Shown here: positions 50,668 to 59,817 of the stretch, in pieces
Layout of the letters: every line of letters starts with the position of its first letter
Position numbering within the stretch: position 1 is the stretch's first letter
Assembly (NCBI RefSeq): GCF_000157895.3
Contig: NC_022663.1
Location: 1,798,001 to 1,862,000 of the forward strand
DNA: 64,000 bases
From: Mycobacterium kansasii ATCC 12478
GTDB lineage: Bacteria; Actinomycetota; Actinomycetes; Mycobacteriales; Mycobacteriaceae
Direction: 5' to 3'
Made by a program: the position numbers and the translations under genes
Notes under the pieces: model-generated
What the model was told of the DNA's origin: nothing
Seen by the model: the letters and a program-made list of their open reading frames with translations, nothing else
Database searches by the model: none

Positions 50668-52287
50668 ATGGCAGCTGCTGACCTCGTGATCCGCGGTGTG
50701 GTACTGACCGTCGACGACCCCCGACCTACCGCCGAAGCCCTTGCCGTCAAAGACGGCCGGATCGTCGCGGTGGGCAACTGGTCGGATGTCGAGGGCTGGG
50801 TCGGCTCCGATACGCCGGTCGTCGACACCGGATCGGGCTGTGTCCTGCCGGGCCTGGTGGAGGCACACGGGCACCCGTTGCTGGAGTCCATGGTGCTGTC
50901 GAACCGGATGGTCGACATCCGCCCGGTCACGGTCCGCGACGCGGACGACGTGGTCGGCGCGATTCGGCGGGAGGTGGCCGCACGTGGTGCGACGGGCGCG
51001 TACCTGTTCGGCTGGGATCCACTGCTGCAACCAGGTCTCCCGGAAGCGACCCTGCACTGGCTCGACGGCCTGGCCGCCGACACCCCGCTGGTCATCTTTC
51101 ACAACTCCTGTCATAAGGCCTACTTCAACTCGACTGCCGCCAGGCAGGCCGGGATCACCCGCGATACGCCAGACCCTAAGGGCGCCAACTACGGTCGCGA
51201 CGCCAACGGCGACCTCGACGGCACCGCCGAGGAGACCGCCGCGTTGTTGCCACTGGTCGCCGGGGCGATCAACCCGGCCGACTACCCCGCCATGCTGCGG
51301 GCCGAGTGCGCCCGGCTGAATCAGGCGGGCCTGACGACGTGCTCGGAGATGGCGTTTGAGCCCAGCTTTCGCCCGATGCTTGCCCAGTTGAACGACGCGG
51401 GTGAGCTGACCGTCCGGCTACGCACCTACGAGATCTCCACCGCCGCGCTGACCACCGACATGACCCCTGACAACGGCGACGACATGGTGCGCCAGGTTGG
51501 CATCAAGATCTGGGTCGACGGCTCGCCGTGGATCGGCAACATCGACCTTTCGGCTCCTTATCTCAACACCGGCGCCAGCCGCGCCATGGGTATCGCGCCG
51601 GGTTCCTGTGGCCACGCCAACTACAGCCGCGAGCAGTTGACCGAGATCGTCGACGCCTACTTCCCGCTGGGATGGCCGATGGCCTGTCACGTCATGGGTG
51701 ACGCCGGCGTCGACACCATCCTCGACGTGTACGAGGAAGCGTTGCGCAAGTATCCCCGAACCGATCACCGGCTAAGGCTGGAACACGCCCCGATGCTGCG
51801 CCCGGACCAGCTGCGCCGCGCCGCCGACCTCGGCGTCACCGCCAGCCTGTTCGTCGACCAGATCCACTACTGGGGCGACATCCTGGTCGACGGTCTTTTC
51901 GGGCCCGAGCGCGGATCACGTTGGGCGCCAGCCGGTTCCGCTGTGGCCGCCGGAATGCGGATATCGCTGCACAATGATCCGCCGGTCACCCCCGAAGAAC
52001 CGCTGCGCAACATCAGCGTCGCGGCCACCCGTACCGCGCCGAGCGGGCGGGTACTGGCGCCCGAGGAGCGGTTGACGGTCGAGCAGGCGATCCGCGCCCA
52101 GACGCTGGACGCGGCGTGGCAGTTGTTCGCCGACGACGTGATCGGCTCGCTGGAGGTCGGCAAATACGCCGACATGGTCGTGTTGTCGCAAGACCCGCGC
52201 ACGGTCGCCCCCGAGGAGATCGCCGATCTCGAGGTGCGGGCGACGTTTCTCGCCGGCCGGCAGGTGTACGGCCCGACTCTGCGCTGA
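50668..52287 (+). CDS. Amidohydrolase (YtcJ-like, Amidohydro_3)
   Basis: A metal-dependent hydrolase of 539 residues in the YtcJ/Amidohydro_3 family. It has the small beta-sandwich at the N terminus (RGVVLTVDDPRPTAEALAVKDGRIVAVG), the metal HxH in LVEAHGHP, a KIWVDGSP strand, a histidine in MACHVMGDAGVD, LRLEHAP and the returning sheet LEVGKYADMVVLSQDP. Substrates of the family range from amides to exoenzyme-like cyclic compounds; none can be named. ATG 50668 has GGGAGG six bases upstream; the longer frame from 50599 lacks such a site. Confidence 0.87.
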   Translation: MAAADLVIRGVVLTVDDPRPTAEALAVKDGRIVAVGNWSDVEGWVGSDTPVVDTGSGCVLPGLVEAHGHPLLESMVLSNRMVDIRPVTVRDADDVVGAIRREVAARGATGAYLFGWDPLLQPGLPEATLHWLDGLAADTPLVIFHNSCHKAYFNSTAARQAGITRDTPDPKGANYGRDANGDLDGTAEETAALLPLVAGAINPADYPAMLRAECARLNQAGLTTCSEMAFEPSFRPMLAQLNDAGELTVRLRTYEISTAALTTDMTPDNGDDMVRQVGIKIWVDGSPWIGNIDLSAPYLNTGASRAMGIAPGSCGHANYSREQLTEIVDAYFPLGWPMACHVMGDAGVDTILDVYEEALRKYPRTDHRLRLEHAPMLRPDQLRRAADLGVTASLFVDQIHYWGDILVDGLFGPERGSRWAPAGSAVAAGMRISLHNDPPVTPEEPLRNISVAATRTAPSGRVLAPEERLTVEQAIRAQTLDAAWQLFADDVIGSLEVGKYADMVVLSQDPRTVAPEEIADLEVRATFLAGRQVYGPTLR

Positions 52288-52324
52288 GGCCGTCGACGGA
52301 TTCGCGAGCGCCGCGCGCCGCCGT

Positions 52325-52837
52325 TCAGCCCACCAGTTGCTCGGCGAGTTTCTCGAGCACGATGCGGGCGTAGCCCTTCCACATCCTGCCGAACAGCGGC
52401 AGCAGCGGTGCGCTTACGCCCGATTTGGGGTGCAGGGTCCACTGCCAGGCGACCCTGGTTCCCGTCCCCGCCGGCACGAAGCTCCACTTGCCTTCCACCA
52501 GGCTGACCAGCGGCGCCAACGGACCTTTGATGTCGGTGAGCGTGTAGCTGAATGATCGCGGCGGGTCGACGTTGGTCAGCGTCTCGCGTACCAGGCCGCC
52601 GCCGACCATGGCGATGACACGGCTTTGGCCCGCCGCATCCCAATCGCCGGTTTGGTCCCGGACCTCCTTGATCGGCGGGATCACCCCATACCACCGAGAA
52701 CAGATCACCGGCAGCGCTATCGGCAGCGTTCGACTGAAGGCGTCCTCGACGGCGACGGGTATCGCCCGCGATTGCTCGACCACGACAGAGCGTGTCAGTT
52801 GCCCATCCCCTTTGTCTCGAAATCGATTTCCGGACAA
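52325..52837 (-). CDS. SRPBCC (START-like) family protein
   Basis: A ligand-binding helix-grip protein of about 170 residues of the polyketide cyclase/SRPBCC superfamily: VEQSRAIPVAVEDAFSRTLP at the start, RSFSYTLTDIKGPLAPLVS in the sheet and GYARIVLEKLAEQLVG as the long C-terminal helix. Many mycobacteria carry such proteins; the ligand is unknown. The frame begins with TTG 52837; GTG 52783 is an alternative, so the start is uncertain. It lies downstream of the DapB-like gene on the same strand and faces the amidohydrolase gene. Confidence 0.75.
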   Translation of the reverse strand: MSGNRFRDKGDGQLTRSVVVEQSRAIPVAVEDAFSRTLPIALPVICSRWYGVIPPIKEVRDQTGDWDAAGQSRVIAMVGGGLVRETLTNVDPPRSFSYTLTDIKGPLAPLVSLVEGKWSFVPAGTGTRVAWQWTLHPKSGVSAPLLPLFGRMWKGYARIVLEKLAEQLVG

Positions 52838-52874
52838 CTCTAACGGCGGTATCGGGCACGGCGCGCCCCGGTGG

Positions 52875-53933
52875 TCACCGCGACAACTCCGGTGCGGCCC
52901 GGGCGGTGATCAACGGCAGATCGAAGAAACTTTGGATGCCCGCCGGGGCGGCGCAGGTCGCGGGGATCGCGTTGACGCAGTGCGCCGCCGTGGCGACGAT
53001 GCCCGGGTTGCTCTGCAGCCCGGCTGCCACGCTCTCCGGCTGCCACCCCTTGACGGTGACGAAGGTGTCGGGATTACCGCGCACCTCGATCTCGTAGCGC
53101 TCCCCCGCCGGTCCGAAAGACCATGGCGGATCCAGGTTTTCGGACCCCATCAACCAGTTGACGGTGATCTCGACCACCACTTTGTCCCCGACGAGCGCTT
53201 CCCAGTGAAACCGGCGCCCGGCAACCTGGCCCGGTTCGATGATCCCGATCGGCGAGTCTATCGGCGCGGTCGCAACGGCGACCTCCTGCGATGCGCGGAT
53301 CTTCGGGTCGGCGGCAAAGCCTAGACGGTCGACGCACAGCCGGACCGACTGCATGAATCCGCCGTCGAGCAGTTTCTGCATCGGACCGGTCAGGGCGCTG
53401 TCCGGGGTGCCGCCGAAGCCCATCACATAACGCAGCACATCGGGGGCGCCGTAGCTCCGCAGGTCCGAAAACTCTTCGGAACGAACAAAAGTCACACCGG
53501 TGGACATCACCGACAGCAGCAACGGAAACAGTTCGGTGGCAGCTCCGGGCCCGATACCGGCGCCATGCAGGGTCGCGTTGCCGGCCTGCGCGGCCACCTC
53601 GAGCGGCGCGGCTTCCTTCTCGCTCGGGTAGAACCAACCGACCGGAGTGACGACGTTCTTGCCCGAGCACAGCAACGCCGCGACCTCGTCGACGCTGGGC
53701 AGCAACGGCGCGTAGACCACCGCATCGGCGTCGAGAGCCAGGATGTCGTCGACGCTATTGGTGGCGACGACTCCCAGCGGTGCGGTGCCGATGATCTCAC
53801 CGACGTCCTTGCCGTTCTTGGCCTCGGAATGCACCCAGCAGCCGGCCAATTCGAGCTCTGGATGCTCGAGCACACCCTTGATCGCGGCGACCCCCACCGA
53901 CCCGGTTGCCCATTGAACGACCCTCAAACCCAT
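52875..53933 (-). CDS. DapB-like NAD(P)-dependent dehydrogenase
   Basis: Orthologue of Mtb Rv1059. The 352-residue protein begins MGLRVVQWATGSVGVAAIKG, a Rossmann motif of the dihydrodipicolinate-reductase N-terminal type, followed by YAPLLPSVDEVAALL and VVTPVGWFYPSE, and a conserved middle GAGIGPGAATELFPLLLS. The family includes 2,4-diaminopentanoate-type amine dehydrogenases, but the substrate here is unknown. I chose ATG 53933 (53966 adds eleven acidic residues). It stands between fadD14 and the SRPBCC gene. Confidence 0.85.
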   Translation of the reverse strand: MGLRVVQWATGSVGVAAIKGVLEHPELELAGCWVHSEAKNGKDVGEIIGTAPLGVVATNSVDDILALDADAVVYAPLLPSVDEVAALLCSGKNVVTPVGWFYPSEKEAAPLEVAAQAGNATLHGAGIGPGAATELFPLLLSVMSTGVTFVRSEEFSDLRSYGAPDVLRYVMGFGGTPDSALTGPMQKLLDGGFMQSVRLCVDRLGFAADPKIRASQEVAVATAPIDSPIGIIEPGQVAGRRFHWEALVGDKVVVEITVNWLMGSENLDPPWSFGPAGERYEIEVRGNPDTFVTVKGWQPESVAAGLQSNPGIVATAAHCVNAIPATCAAPAGIQSFFDLPLITARAAPELSR

Positions 53934-54041
53934 GTCCTCGAACTCACCTTCCTCGCGAGCAGACACACAATCGCACGTTTTGCCGCGTGGCTATGCGATT
54001 CTATGACTGCTCGGGCACAGCGGATGGCGCCCCCGCGGCGT

Positions 54042-55673
54042 TCAGTTGTGCACCTCGACAACGTCGTAACCGCCCTCGGCGTAGCGGGACCGGATGGTCT
54101 TCTTGTCGTACTTGCCCACGCTGGTCCGCGGGATCTCTTCGGCAACGGCCCACCGTTCGGGCAACCACCACCGAGCTACCTTGTCCGCCAAGAACTTCCG
54201 CAGATCACCGGCACTCACGTCGACTCCCTCGCGAGTGACGACCACCGCCAGCGGCCGTTCCTGCCAGCGCTCGTCGGGCACGCCCACCACGGCCGCCTCG
54301 ACCACGTCGGGATGCGCGATCAACAGGTTCTCCAGCTCGACCGACGAAATCCACTCGCCGCCCGACTTGATGACGTCCTTGGCCCGGTCGGTGAGCGTGA
54401 TGAAACCCTGCTCGTCGATACGGCCGACGTCGCCGGTGCGCAGCCAGCCGGAGTCGAACTTCGACTCGTCATATCCCAGGTAATACGAACCGGTGATCCA
54501 CGGACCGCGAACTTCCACCTCGCCGACGGCTTTGCCGTCGTTGGGCAGCACCTGGCTGTTGTCGTCGACGATCCTGGCCTCCACCCCGCACACCGGCTGG
54601 CCCTGCGTCGACCGGATGGCCCAGTGCCGGTCCGGCGGGGTTCCCGGGGGCGGCCACGCCATGGTGGCCATCGGCGAGGTCTCCGTCATGCCCCACAGCT
54701 GCCGGATCTGGACGCCGTGCTTTTCTTCGAAGGTGCGCATCAGCGATTCCGGGACCGCCGAGCCGCCGCAGGCGACCAGACGCAGCGAGGACACGTCGTG
54801 GCCGGGGTCTTTCGCCAGGTGATGCATGACGTCGTTCCAGATGGTCGGCACCGCGCCGGCCAAAGTGGGCCGCAGGTTCTCGATCATGTGGACGAGCGAC
54901 GGGGCGTCGAGATGCCGGTCCGGCAGCACCAAGTCGGCACCGGCCATCAGGGCCGCATACGGCAGCCCCCAGGCGTTGGCGTGAAACATCGGCACGATGG
55001 GCAGCACCCGATCGCTGGAGCCCACCCCGATGCCGTTCGTGGTGCATGTCGCCATGGTGTGCAGAAAGCTCGAACGGTGGCTGTAGACAACACCTTTGGG
55101 ATTGCCGGTGGTGCCGCTGGTGTAGCACATCGCGGCCGCGGAATTCTCGTCGAGCTGCGGCCAGTCGAACTCGGCCGACTCGCCGTCGATCACCTCGGCG
55201 TAGCGCAGCACGGTCTTACCGGATGCCTGTAAGGGCGCGGTGTCGCCGTCCCCGACGGCGATCACCGTGTGCACGCTGTCGAGTTTGGACAGCACCGGGG
55301 CCAGCAGCTTGGCCAGGGAGAGGTCGACCAGGATGACCCGGTCTTCGGCCTCGTTGGCCACGTAGACGATCTGCTCGGCGAACAGCCGGATGTTCAGCGT
55401 GTGCAGCACCGCGCCCATCGACGGCACGGCTAGGTAGGCCACCAGATGTTCGGTGTTGTTCCACATGAAGGTGGCCACCCGCTGGTCCCCGGTGATCCCG
55501 AGGCGGCGCAATCCGTTTGCCAGCTGGGCGGCGCGCTGCCCCACGTCGCGGTAGTTGGTGTGCCGATAGCCGTCGCCGGTGGCCGTCACCACCTCGCGTA
55601 GGCCGTGGACACCGCAGCCGTGCCGCATGATCGCGGTGATGGTCAGCGGGAATTCCTGCATCGTGCTGTACAT
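54042..55673 (-). CDS. fadD14: Fatty-acid-CoA ligase FadD14
   Basis: An adenylate-forming acyl-CoA synthetase, orthologue of Mtb Rv1058, activating medium- or long-chain acids to their CoA esters. The 543-residue protein has the P-loop-like YTSGTTGNPKG, the LWGMTETSPMATM motif, the hinge aspartate region YDESKFDSGWLRTGDVG and the final lysine segment RTSVGKYDKKTIR. ATG 55673 (MYSTMQEFPL) gives the orthologue's length; the frame is open to 55784. It is downstream of the beta-propeller gene on the same strand, with a 142-bp gap. Confidence 0.93.
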   Translation of the reverse strand: MYSTMQEFPLTITAIMRHGCGVHGLREVVTATGDGYRHTNYRDVGQRAAQLANGLRRLGITGDQRVATFMWNNTEHLVAYLAVPSMGAVLHTLNIRLFAEQIVYVANEAEDRVILVDLSLAKLLAPVLSKLDSVHTVIAVGDGDTAPLQASGKTVLRYAEVIDGESAEFDWPQLDENSAAAMCYTSGTTGNPKGVVYSHRSSFLHTMATCTTNGIGVGSSDRVLPIVPMFHANAWGLPYAALMAGADLVLPDRHLDAPSLVHMIENLRPTLAGAVPTIWNDVMHHLAKDPGHDVSSLRLVACGGSAVPESLMRTFEEKHGVQIRQLWGMTETSPMATMAWPPPGTPPDRHWAIRSTQGQPVCGVEARIVDDNSQVLPNDGKAVGEVEVRGPWITGSYYLGYDESKFDSGWLRTGDVGRIDEQGFITLTDRAKDVIKSGGEWISSVELENLLIAHPDVVEAAVVGVPDERWQERPLAVVVTREGVDVSAGDLRKFLADKVARWWLPERWAVAEEIPRTSVGKYDKKTIRSRYAEGGYDVVEVHN

Positions 55674-55815
55674 CAGATGTACCGCCTTACGGATCTCGGC
55701 GCAGCACCGCCTCATGTCTGGTCGGGCGAATGCTATCGCCGCGGGCAAGTCATGAGAACGGGTTCCCCCGAGAACCGCGTTCAATGCCGGGCCGGAGCGG
55801 TCCCGGCCACGACCG

Positions 55816-57009
55816 TCAGGCCAGCGCCGCCTCGTACTGCAGCAGCTCGGGCAGGATCCACTCGGTCGACGCCTCGTACTCGCGAGCGTCGTCGATGCGC
55901 GCGACGGTCGCGGCGACCGGCACCATGGTGATCGTGCCGGTGTAGTCGGCGATGTACACGTGGCCGCCGTCCCGGCTCTCGATGACGCAGGACGGTTGCG
56001 CGACGCGGACGGTGCCGATGATGTCCTGGGTGAGCGTGTTCAGCACCGTGACCCGGTCCTCGCTCACCAGGTAGGCCCGATCACCGTCACTACTCAGGGT
56101 CAGGCGGGTGACCAAACCACCGATCTGGTCGATCTTGCGGGTAGCGGTGACCTCGCGGGCGCGGCTGTCGACGACGTCGACGACGGCGCCGAAGTCGGCG
56201 CCGCAACTGGCGACGTAGACGGTGGCGCCGTCGGGGCTCACCGCGACATCGCGAACCGCCGAACCGATGTCGATGGTGTCGACGACGCGCAGTTTCGGCT
56301 TACCGTCCTGGGCGACGTGGGCGTTTTTGGGGTTCTTGCGGCGCCAGCGCGAACGGCCGGTGGCGCCGCCATCCGGGTCGGGCTCCGCGCGCGTCGCGAC
56401 GACGACCAGCTGGCCGCCGGACGGTCCGTTGATGGCGACGTAGAGCCGGGTCCCGTCGGTGCTGCTGCGCACACACTCGGCGGTGGTGCCCGGGGCGGTC
56501 GCGATGTCGATGGCCTCGACGCCGCCTGTGGCGGTGTCCAGGACAGCGACGTCGGCACCGCGGGCGCCGTTCCGGCTGACGTAGACGTAGTTGCCGCCGG
56601 GGTCGACGGTGAGATCGTTGACGCTGAGCGTCAGCGGGTGGGTGGCGGCAAGGGTGTTGGTGGACGTGTCGATGACGCCGATCGAGTCGTAGGACGGCGA
56701 CACGATGCTGACGTATGCCCGCGCGGCCGGCGCGCTGCCGGTGGCGATAGCGAACGGCTCGTTGACGCCGGCGATGGTCTCCACCACCCGGCAGTTGTCG
56801 GTGTCGATGACCGACACGCTGTGGTCGCTGTAATTGGTCACCAGCAGCCGGCTGCCGTCGGGGCTCATGGCCATGGCAGCGATGGGGCCGTTGTTCAGGC
56901 GGATCTCGACCGCGGCCGGCAAATCCGGTGTAGCGCCGGACCCGAAAAGTTGGACCTGTGCGCCATCCCGCTCATCCCAGCCGGTGTTTTGGCCGTTCAC
57001 ATCGCTCAC
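55816..57009 (-). CDS. Seven-bladed beta-propeller (YncE-like) protein
   Basis: Orthologue of Mtb Rv1057, a YVTN/YncE-type propeller that is strongly stress-regulated in Mtb (SigE, MprAB, TrcRS as I recall). The 397-residue protein contains repeats with the pattern AMSPDGSRLLVTNYSDHSVS, then SPDGATVYVASCG and DGGHVYIADYTG. No signal peptide is visible with the chosen GTG 57009, which is preceded by AAGGCGG; the longer frame to 57105 has none either. A long A/T-rich region upstream contains repeats that could be operators. Confidence 0.85.
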   Translation of the reverse strand: MSDVNGQNTGWDERDGAQVQLFGSGATPDLPAAVEIRLNNGPIAAMAMSPDGSRLLVTNYSDHSVSVIDTDNCRVVETIAGVNEPFAIATGSAPAARAYVSIVSPSYDSIGVIDTSTNTLAATHPLTLSVNDLTVDPGGNYVYVSRNGARGADVAVLDTATGGVEAIDIATAPGTTAECVRSSTDGTRLYVAINGPSGGQLVVVATRAEPDPDGGATGRSRWRRKNPKNAHVAQDGKPKLRVVDTIDIGSAVRDVAVSPDGATVYVASCGADFGAVVDVVDSRAREVTATRKIDQIGGLVTRLTLSSDGDRAYLVSEDRVTVLNTLTQDIIGTVRVAQPSCVIESRDGGHVYIADYTGTITMVPVAATVARIDDAREYEASTEWILPELLQYEAALA

Positions 57010-57200
57010 GTTGGCACCGCCTTTGCTGTGTTGCGCGGGCTTCAGACATCGCCACTGCTCTGTGCGACCTGACCGCCCCGGGGACCACCCGGATTTCAGC
57101 ACCAAAAAGCACTGATTGACCGCGTTCGCAAGAGTCTAGCCGTTGAATTATCGACGAAAAGATTTCGATTTCAGCATTGTTACCCACGTCACCCCGCGGC

Positions 57201-57219
57201 CTCAGGCTAAACTCAGGCT
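57201..57219. promoter_or_regulatory. 8-bp direct repeat, possible response-regulator box
   Basis: CTCAGGCT at 57201-57208 is repeated exactly at 57212-57219 after AAA, an 11-bp period that puts both copies on one DNA face. Direct repeats with this spacing are typical of OmpR-type regulators such as MprA, which controls the Mtb orthologue. It lies about 190 bp upstream of the beta-propeller start. Confidence 0.4.
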
Positions 57220-57329
57220 GCAATAATCGGGCATTTTGTCAGCGGGCTTACAGCAAACACGGATAGCTGCTGTGTCAGCCACTTCAGCCCTGGGGCTAAC
57301 TTGTTGCCGAGCAATTACGCGGTCGTTAG

Positions 57330-57344
57330 ATAAGAAATTCTTAT
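57330..57344. promoter_or_regulatory. A/T-rich inverted repeat
   Basis: ATAAGAA and TTCTTAT flank a single A, a perfect 7-1-7 palindrome in a locally A/T-rich stretch. It lies about 320 bp upstream of the beta-propeller start and 59 bp after the DUF427 stop. It may be an operator. Confidence 0.35.
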
Positions 57345-57402
57345 ATTGCACGGCCAACAGAGGCGAATATCACAATGCGCTAAGCCGGTTCCCGCGGCCA
57401 CC

Positions 57403-58173
57403 TCAGCTGAATTGGGTGCGTGGGCGTGGTAGCACGACACCGTCGACAATGATGTCGAGCTTTTCGTTGTAAAACGCCACCAAACCGGCGATGGCGGCGA
57501 CGGCCGGTAACGGGTACTGGTAGGTCCATGCCAGGTCAGCGTGCAGCGTGTCGCCGACCCGCACCGACCAGTAGCCCGATGTCGTTCCTTTGTACGGGCA
57601 CAGCGTCCGCGTCGAGCTGAGTTCCAGGTGTTCGAAGGCGACGTCGGTGGGATCAATGTAGTAGCGGGTCGGCAAACCGGTTTCGAACACCAGCACCGGT
57701 GACCGGGTGTCGGCGAGCACGACGCCGTCCAGCTGCACCCGGACGTGGCGGTGCGAGCGCAGCGCGTCCACCCGGGTGTACGGATTGCGCGGGTGGCCAT
57801 AGATCTGCTCGTCCTCCTCGAACCACCGCAGCGGGTCCCAGTCGAAGCGCACCGTGCCCGCGAGCGGACTGTCGCCGTCGGCGTCGAATACTCGCGCGGC
57901 CGACGGGTGGGTCCGGTTCGCACCGACCAGCGAATATAACCGCGACGGACCGAATTGAACTTTTTGGGGATGGTCCTCGTCACGCAGGAATTCCCTGCGG
58001 ACATCGGTAATCGGCACGTAATACGTTGGGTAGTAAGGTAATTCCCATACATAGCGGGCGGCGGTGGTGTCGAATACCAGCGCGTCGTCAAGGTAGCCGC
58101 GGATCCGGCGCGGCGCCGGCTCGATGCGTCCGCGCGCGGCCGCCATCTGTGGGTAGTCGTGATCGATGCCCAT
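57403..58173 (-). CDS. DUF427 double-domain protein
   Basis: Orthologue of Mtb Rv1056, function unknown. The 256-residue protein contains two DUF427 units, with AARYVWELPYYPTYYVPITDV in the first and FETGLPTRYYIDPTDVAFEH plus CPYKGTTSGYWSVRVGD in the second. DUF427 is a small beta-barrel fold. It starts 7 bp after the DUF6295 gene and is the last gene of a three-gene operon with it and a dienelactone hydrolase. Confidence 0.88.
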   Translation of the reverse strand: MGIDHDYPQMAAARGRIEPAPRRIRGYLDDALVFDTTAARYVWELPYYPTYYVPITDVRREFLRDEDHPQKVQFGPSRLYSLVGANRTHPSAARVFDADGDSPLAGTVRFDWDPLRWFEEDEQIYGHPRNPYTRVDALRSHRHVRVQLDGVVLADTRSPVLVFETGLPTRYYIDPTDVAFEHLELSSTRTLCPYKGTTSGYWSVRVGDTLHADLAWTYQYPLPAVAAIAGLVAFYNEKLDIIVDGVVLPRPRTQFS

Positions 58174-58180
58174 CTGTCGG

Positions 58181-58462
58181 CTACTGGTCCTTCTGGTATT
58201 TGGAAGCCAGGCCGGCCGGCGCGTGGGCGATCGCGTTGCGGATTGCGTCGGCCAACGCCAGCGCGCTTTCCTCGGTGAGTTCGAGCGCGACCCGAGCGGA
58301 CGGGCCGAGATCCGGGTTGATCACATCGATGTTCACCGTGTGGCCGTAGCGGGCATGCACGGGGTGATCGACATACACCGTGGCCCGGCTGGCGCCGAAC
58401 CACCCGGTCGCGCCCTTGGCACTGCCGTCGATCTGCAGGTGTTCGGTCAGGTAAGTGCACAT
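58181..58462 (-). CDS. DUF6295 family small protein
   Basis: A 93-residue protein that I place in DUF6295 by its pattern MCTYLTEHLQIDGSAKGATG, WFGASRATVYVDHPVHA and ARVALELTEESALALADAI. It is cytoplasmic with no membrane helix; function is unknown. ATG 58462 is preceded by TAGGTG at a good distance; GTG 58474 is in frame. It lies 12 bp after the dienelactone hydrolase stop and 7 bp before the DUF427 start, so all three are co-transcribed. Confidence 0.72.
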   Translation of the reverse strand: MCTYLTEHLQIDGSAKGATGWFGASRATVYVDHPVHARYGHTVNIDVINPDLGPSARVALELTEESALALADAIRNAIAHAPAGLASKYQKDQ

Positions 58463-58474
58463 GCGTTGGGACAC

Positions 58475-59230
58475 CTAGCCTTTCAGGTGCGTAGCGAAGA
58501 ACTCGTCGATGCGGCGCCAACCGTCCAGCGCCGCCTCCGCGCGGTATGCCGGCCGGTCGACGGAAAAGAACGCATGACCCGCGCCCTCGTAGGAGGTGAA
58601 CGAGTGCGGCTTGCCCCGCCTGGTCAGCTCGGCATCCAGCGCGGCTACCCCAGCGGGCGCCGGGAACCGGTCCTCGACCCCGAACAACCCCAGCAGCGGG
58701 CAGCTCAGGTTCGCCGCCAGGTTCAGGATCGGTTGCATGGTCTTGGGCATCCCTTCCGGGGGCTCCTCGACGATGAAAGCGCCGTAGCAGTCCACGGCCG
58801 CGTCGAACGGCAGCCAGCATGCCGCCAGGAAGGCGTGCCGCCCGCCCGAGCAGTGCCCGATGACGCCGAATCTACCGTTTGCTCCGGGCAGCGAGCGCAA
58901 GTGCTCCACGGCGCCGGCAACATCGCCGACCAGGCGTTCGTCGGGGACACCACCGGCTGCCCGAGCCGCGGCGGCGGCATCGTCCGATTCGGCGCCCGGG
59001 GCCTCACGGGAATACAGGTTGGGCGCCACGGTGTGGTAACCGTTGACCGCGAGCCGCCGGACGAACTCCTTGGTCTCGCGGTCGTAGCCCGGCATGTGGT
59101 GGATCCAGACGATGCCGCCGCGCGAGCCCTCGGCAAGCGGCATGGCCCGATAGGCCTCGATCTGGTCGCCGCGGTGCCCGGTGATCGTGATCGTTTCCGC
59201 GCGAATGGCATCCGGACTGACAGCGTTCAT
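58475..59230 (-). CDS. Dienelactone hydrolase family protein
   Basis: A second dienelactone-hydrolase-type alpha/beta hydrolase, 251 residues, with cysteine nucleophile in VIGHCSGGRHAF, VWIHHMPGYD in the oxyanion region, FGVEDRFPAPAG near the catalytic aspartate and YEGAGHAFF with the histidine. ATG 59230 has a strong AAGGAGGG six bases upstream; the longer frame is unsupported. It leads the DLH-DUF6295-DUF427 operon. It is not closely similar to the first such gene at 7457-8257. Confidence 0.88.
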   Translation of the reverse strand: MNAVSPDAIRAETITITGHRGDQIEAYRAMPLAEGSRGGIVWIHHMPGYDRETKEFVRRLAVNGYHTVAPNLYSREAPGAESDDAAAAARAAGGVPDERLVGDVAGAVEHLRSLPGANGRFGVIGHCSGGRHAFLAACWLPFDAAVDCYGAFIVEEPPEGMPKTMQPILNLAANLSCPLLGLFGVEDRFPAPAGVAALDAELTRRGKPHSFTSYEGAGHAFFSVDRPAYRAEAALDGWRRIDEFFATHLKG

Positions 59231-59300
59231 CGTGACCCTCCTTGTCTGGCGCAGCCTCTTCTCGCCCCCGGCTGTCCAACCTATCGAGTACCGTCTAGCC

Positions 59301-59813
59301 GTGGCACTGAGGCGGGAGAGCCCGACTCGCGGACGACGGTTGCGGCTGGACGAGGCGCTCATGGAACGCGCTTTGATCAGCCCGATGGGTTACCTGTTCG
59401 CGCTTCACGTAGCGCCGCGCGTCGACAAGGTGCTGATCCCGCGCACCAGAGGCCGGCTGAGCTCGGTCGGCTGGAACAAGGTTGGTCTGCTCACGTCGAC
59501 CGGCGCCAAGTCAGGCCGGCCGCGCAGCCAGCCGTTGGTATTCCTCGAAGACTCCGACGGTCTGCTGGCGATCGGGTCCAACTACGGGCGGGCCAACCAT
59601 CCCGCGTGGAGCGCCAACCTGCTGGCACACCCCGAATGCACGGTTGAATTCAAGGGACCGCCCAGGCGGTACCGCGCAGAGCTGCTCACCGGCGACGATC
59701 GCGCCAGAGCATGGGCCACCGCCACCGATTTCTACGCCGGCTACGAGCGCTACCGCGCCAAGTGCGCTCCACGACAGATCAGGGTGTTTCGGCTGCGCCC
59801 ACTGACCGGCTGA
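59301..59813 (+). CDS. Deazaflavin-dependent nitroreductase family protein (DUF385)
   Basis: A split-barrel protein of the Ddn/FDR family that uses or binds coenzyme F420. Its core is VGLLTSTGAKSGRPRSQPLVF, then LAIGSNYGRANHPAWSANLLAHP, the F420 phosphate-binding pattern, and RRYRAELLTGDDRARAW. I give GTG 59301 (170 residues), which includes a conserved-looking head with YLFALHVAPRVDKVLIPRTRGRLS downstream of ATG 59361; the latter is a shorter alternative. It is divergent from the dienelactone hydrolase gene by 70 bp. Confidence 0.8.
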   Translation: MALRRESPTRGRRLRLDEALMERALISPMGYLFALHVAPRVDKVLIPRTRGRLSSVGWNKVGLLTSTGAKSGRPRSQPLVFLEDSDGLLAIGSNYGRANHPAWSANLLAHPECTVEFKGPPRRYRAELLTGDDRARAWATATDFYAGYERYRAKCAPRQIRVFRLRPLTG

Positions 59814-59817
59814 ACGT

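Larger units (their letters stand above)
57010..57402. promoter_or_regulatory. A/T-rich regulatory region upstream of the beta-propeller gene
   Basis: This 393-bp gap is the most A/T-rich gene-free stretch in the middle of the window. It contains the direct repeat CTCAGGCT-N3-CTCAGGCT at 57201-57219 and the inverted repeat at 57330-57344. No ORF is supported. It separates the beta-propeller gene from the stop of the DUF427 gene, both leftward. Confidence 0.5.
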
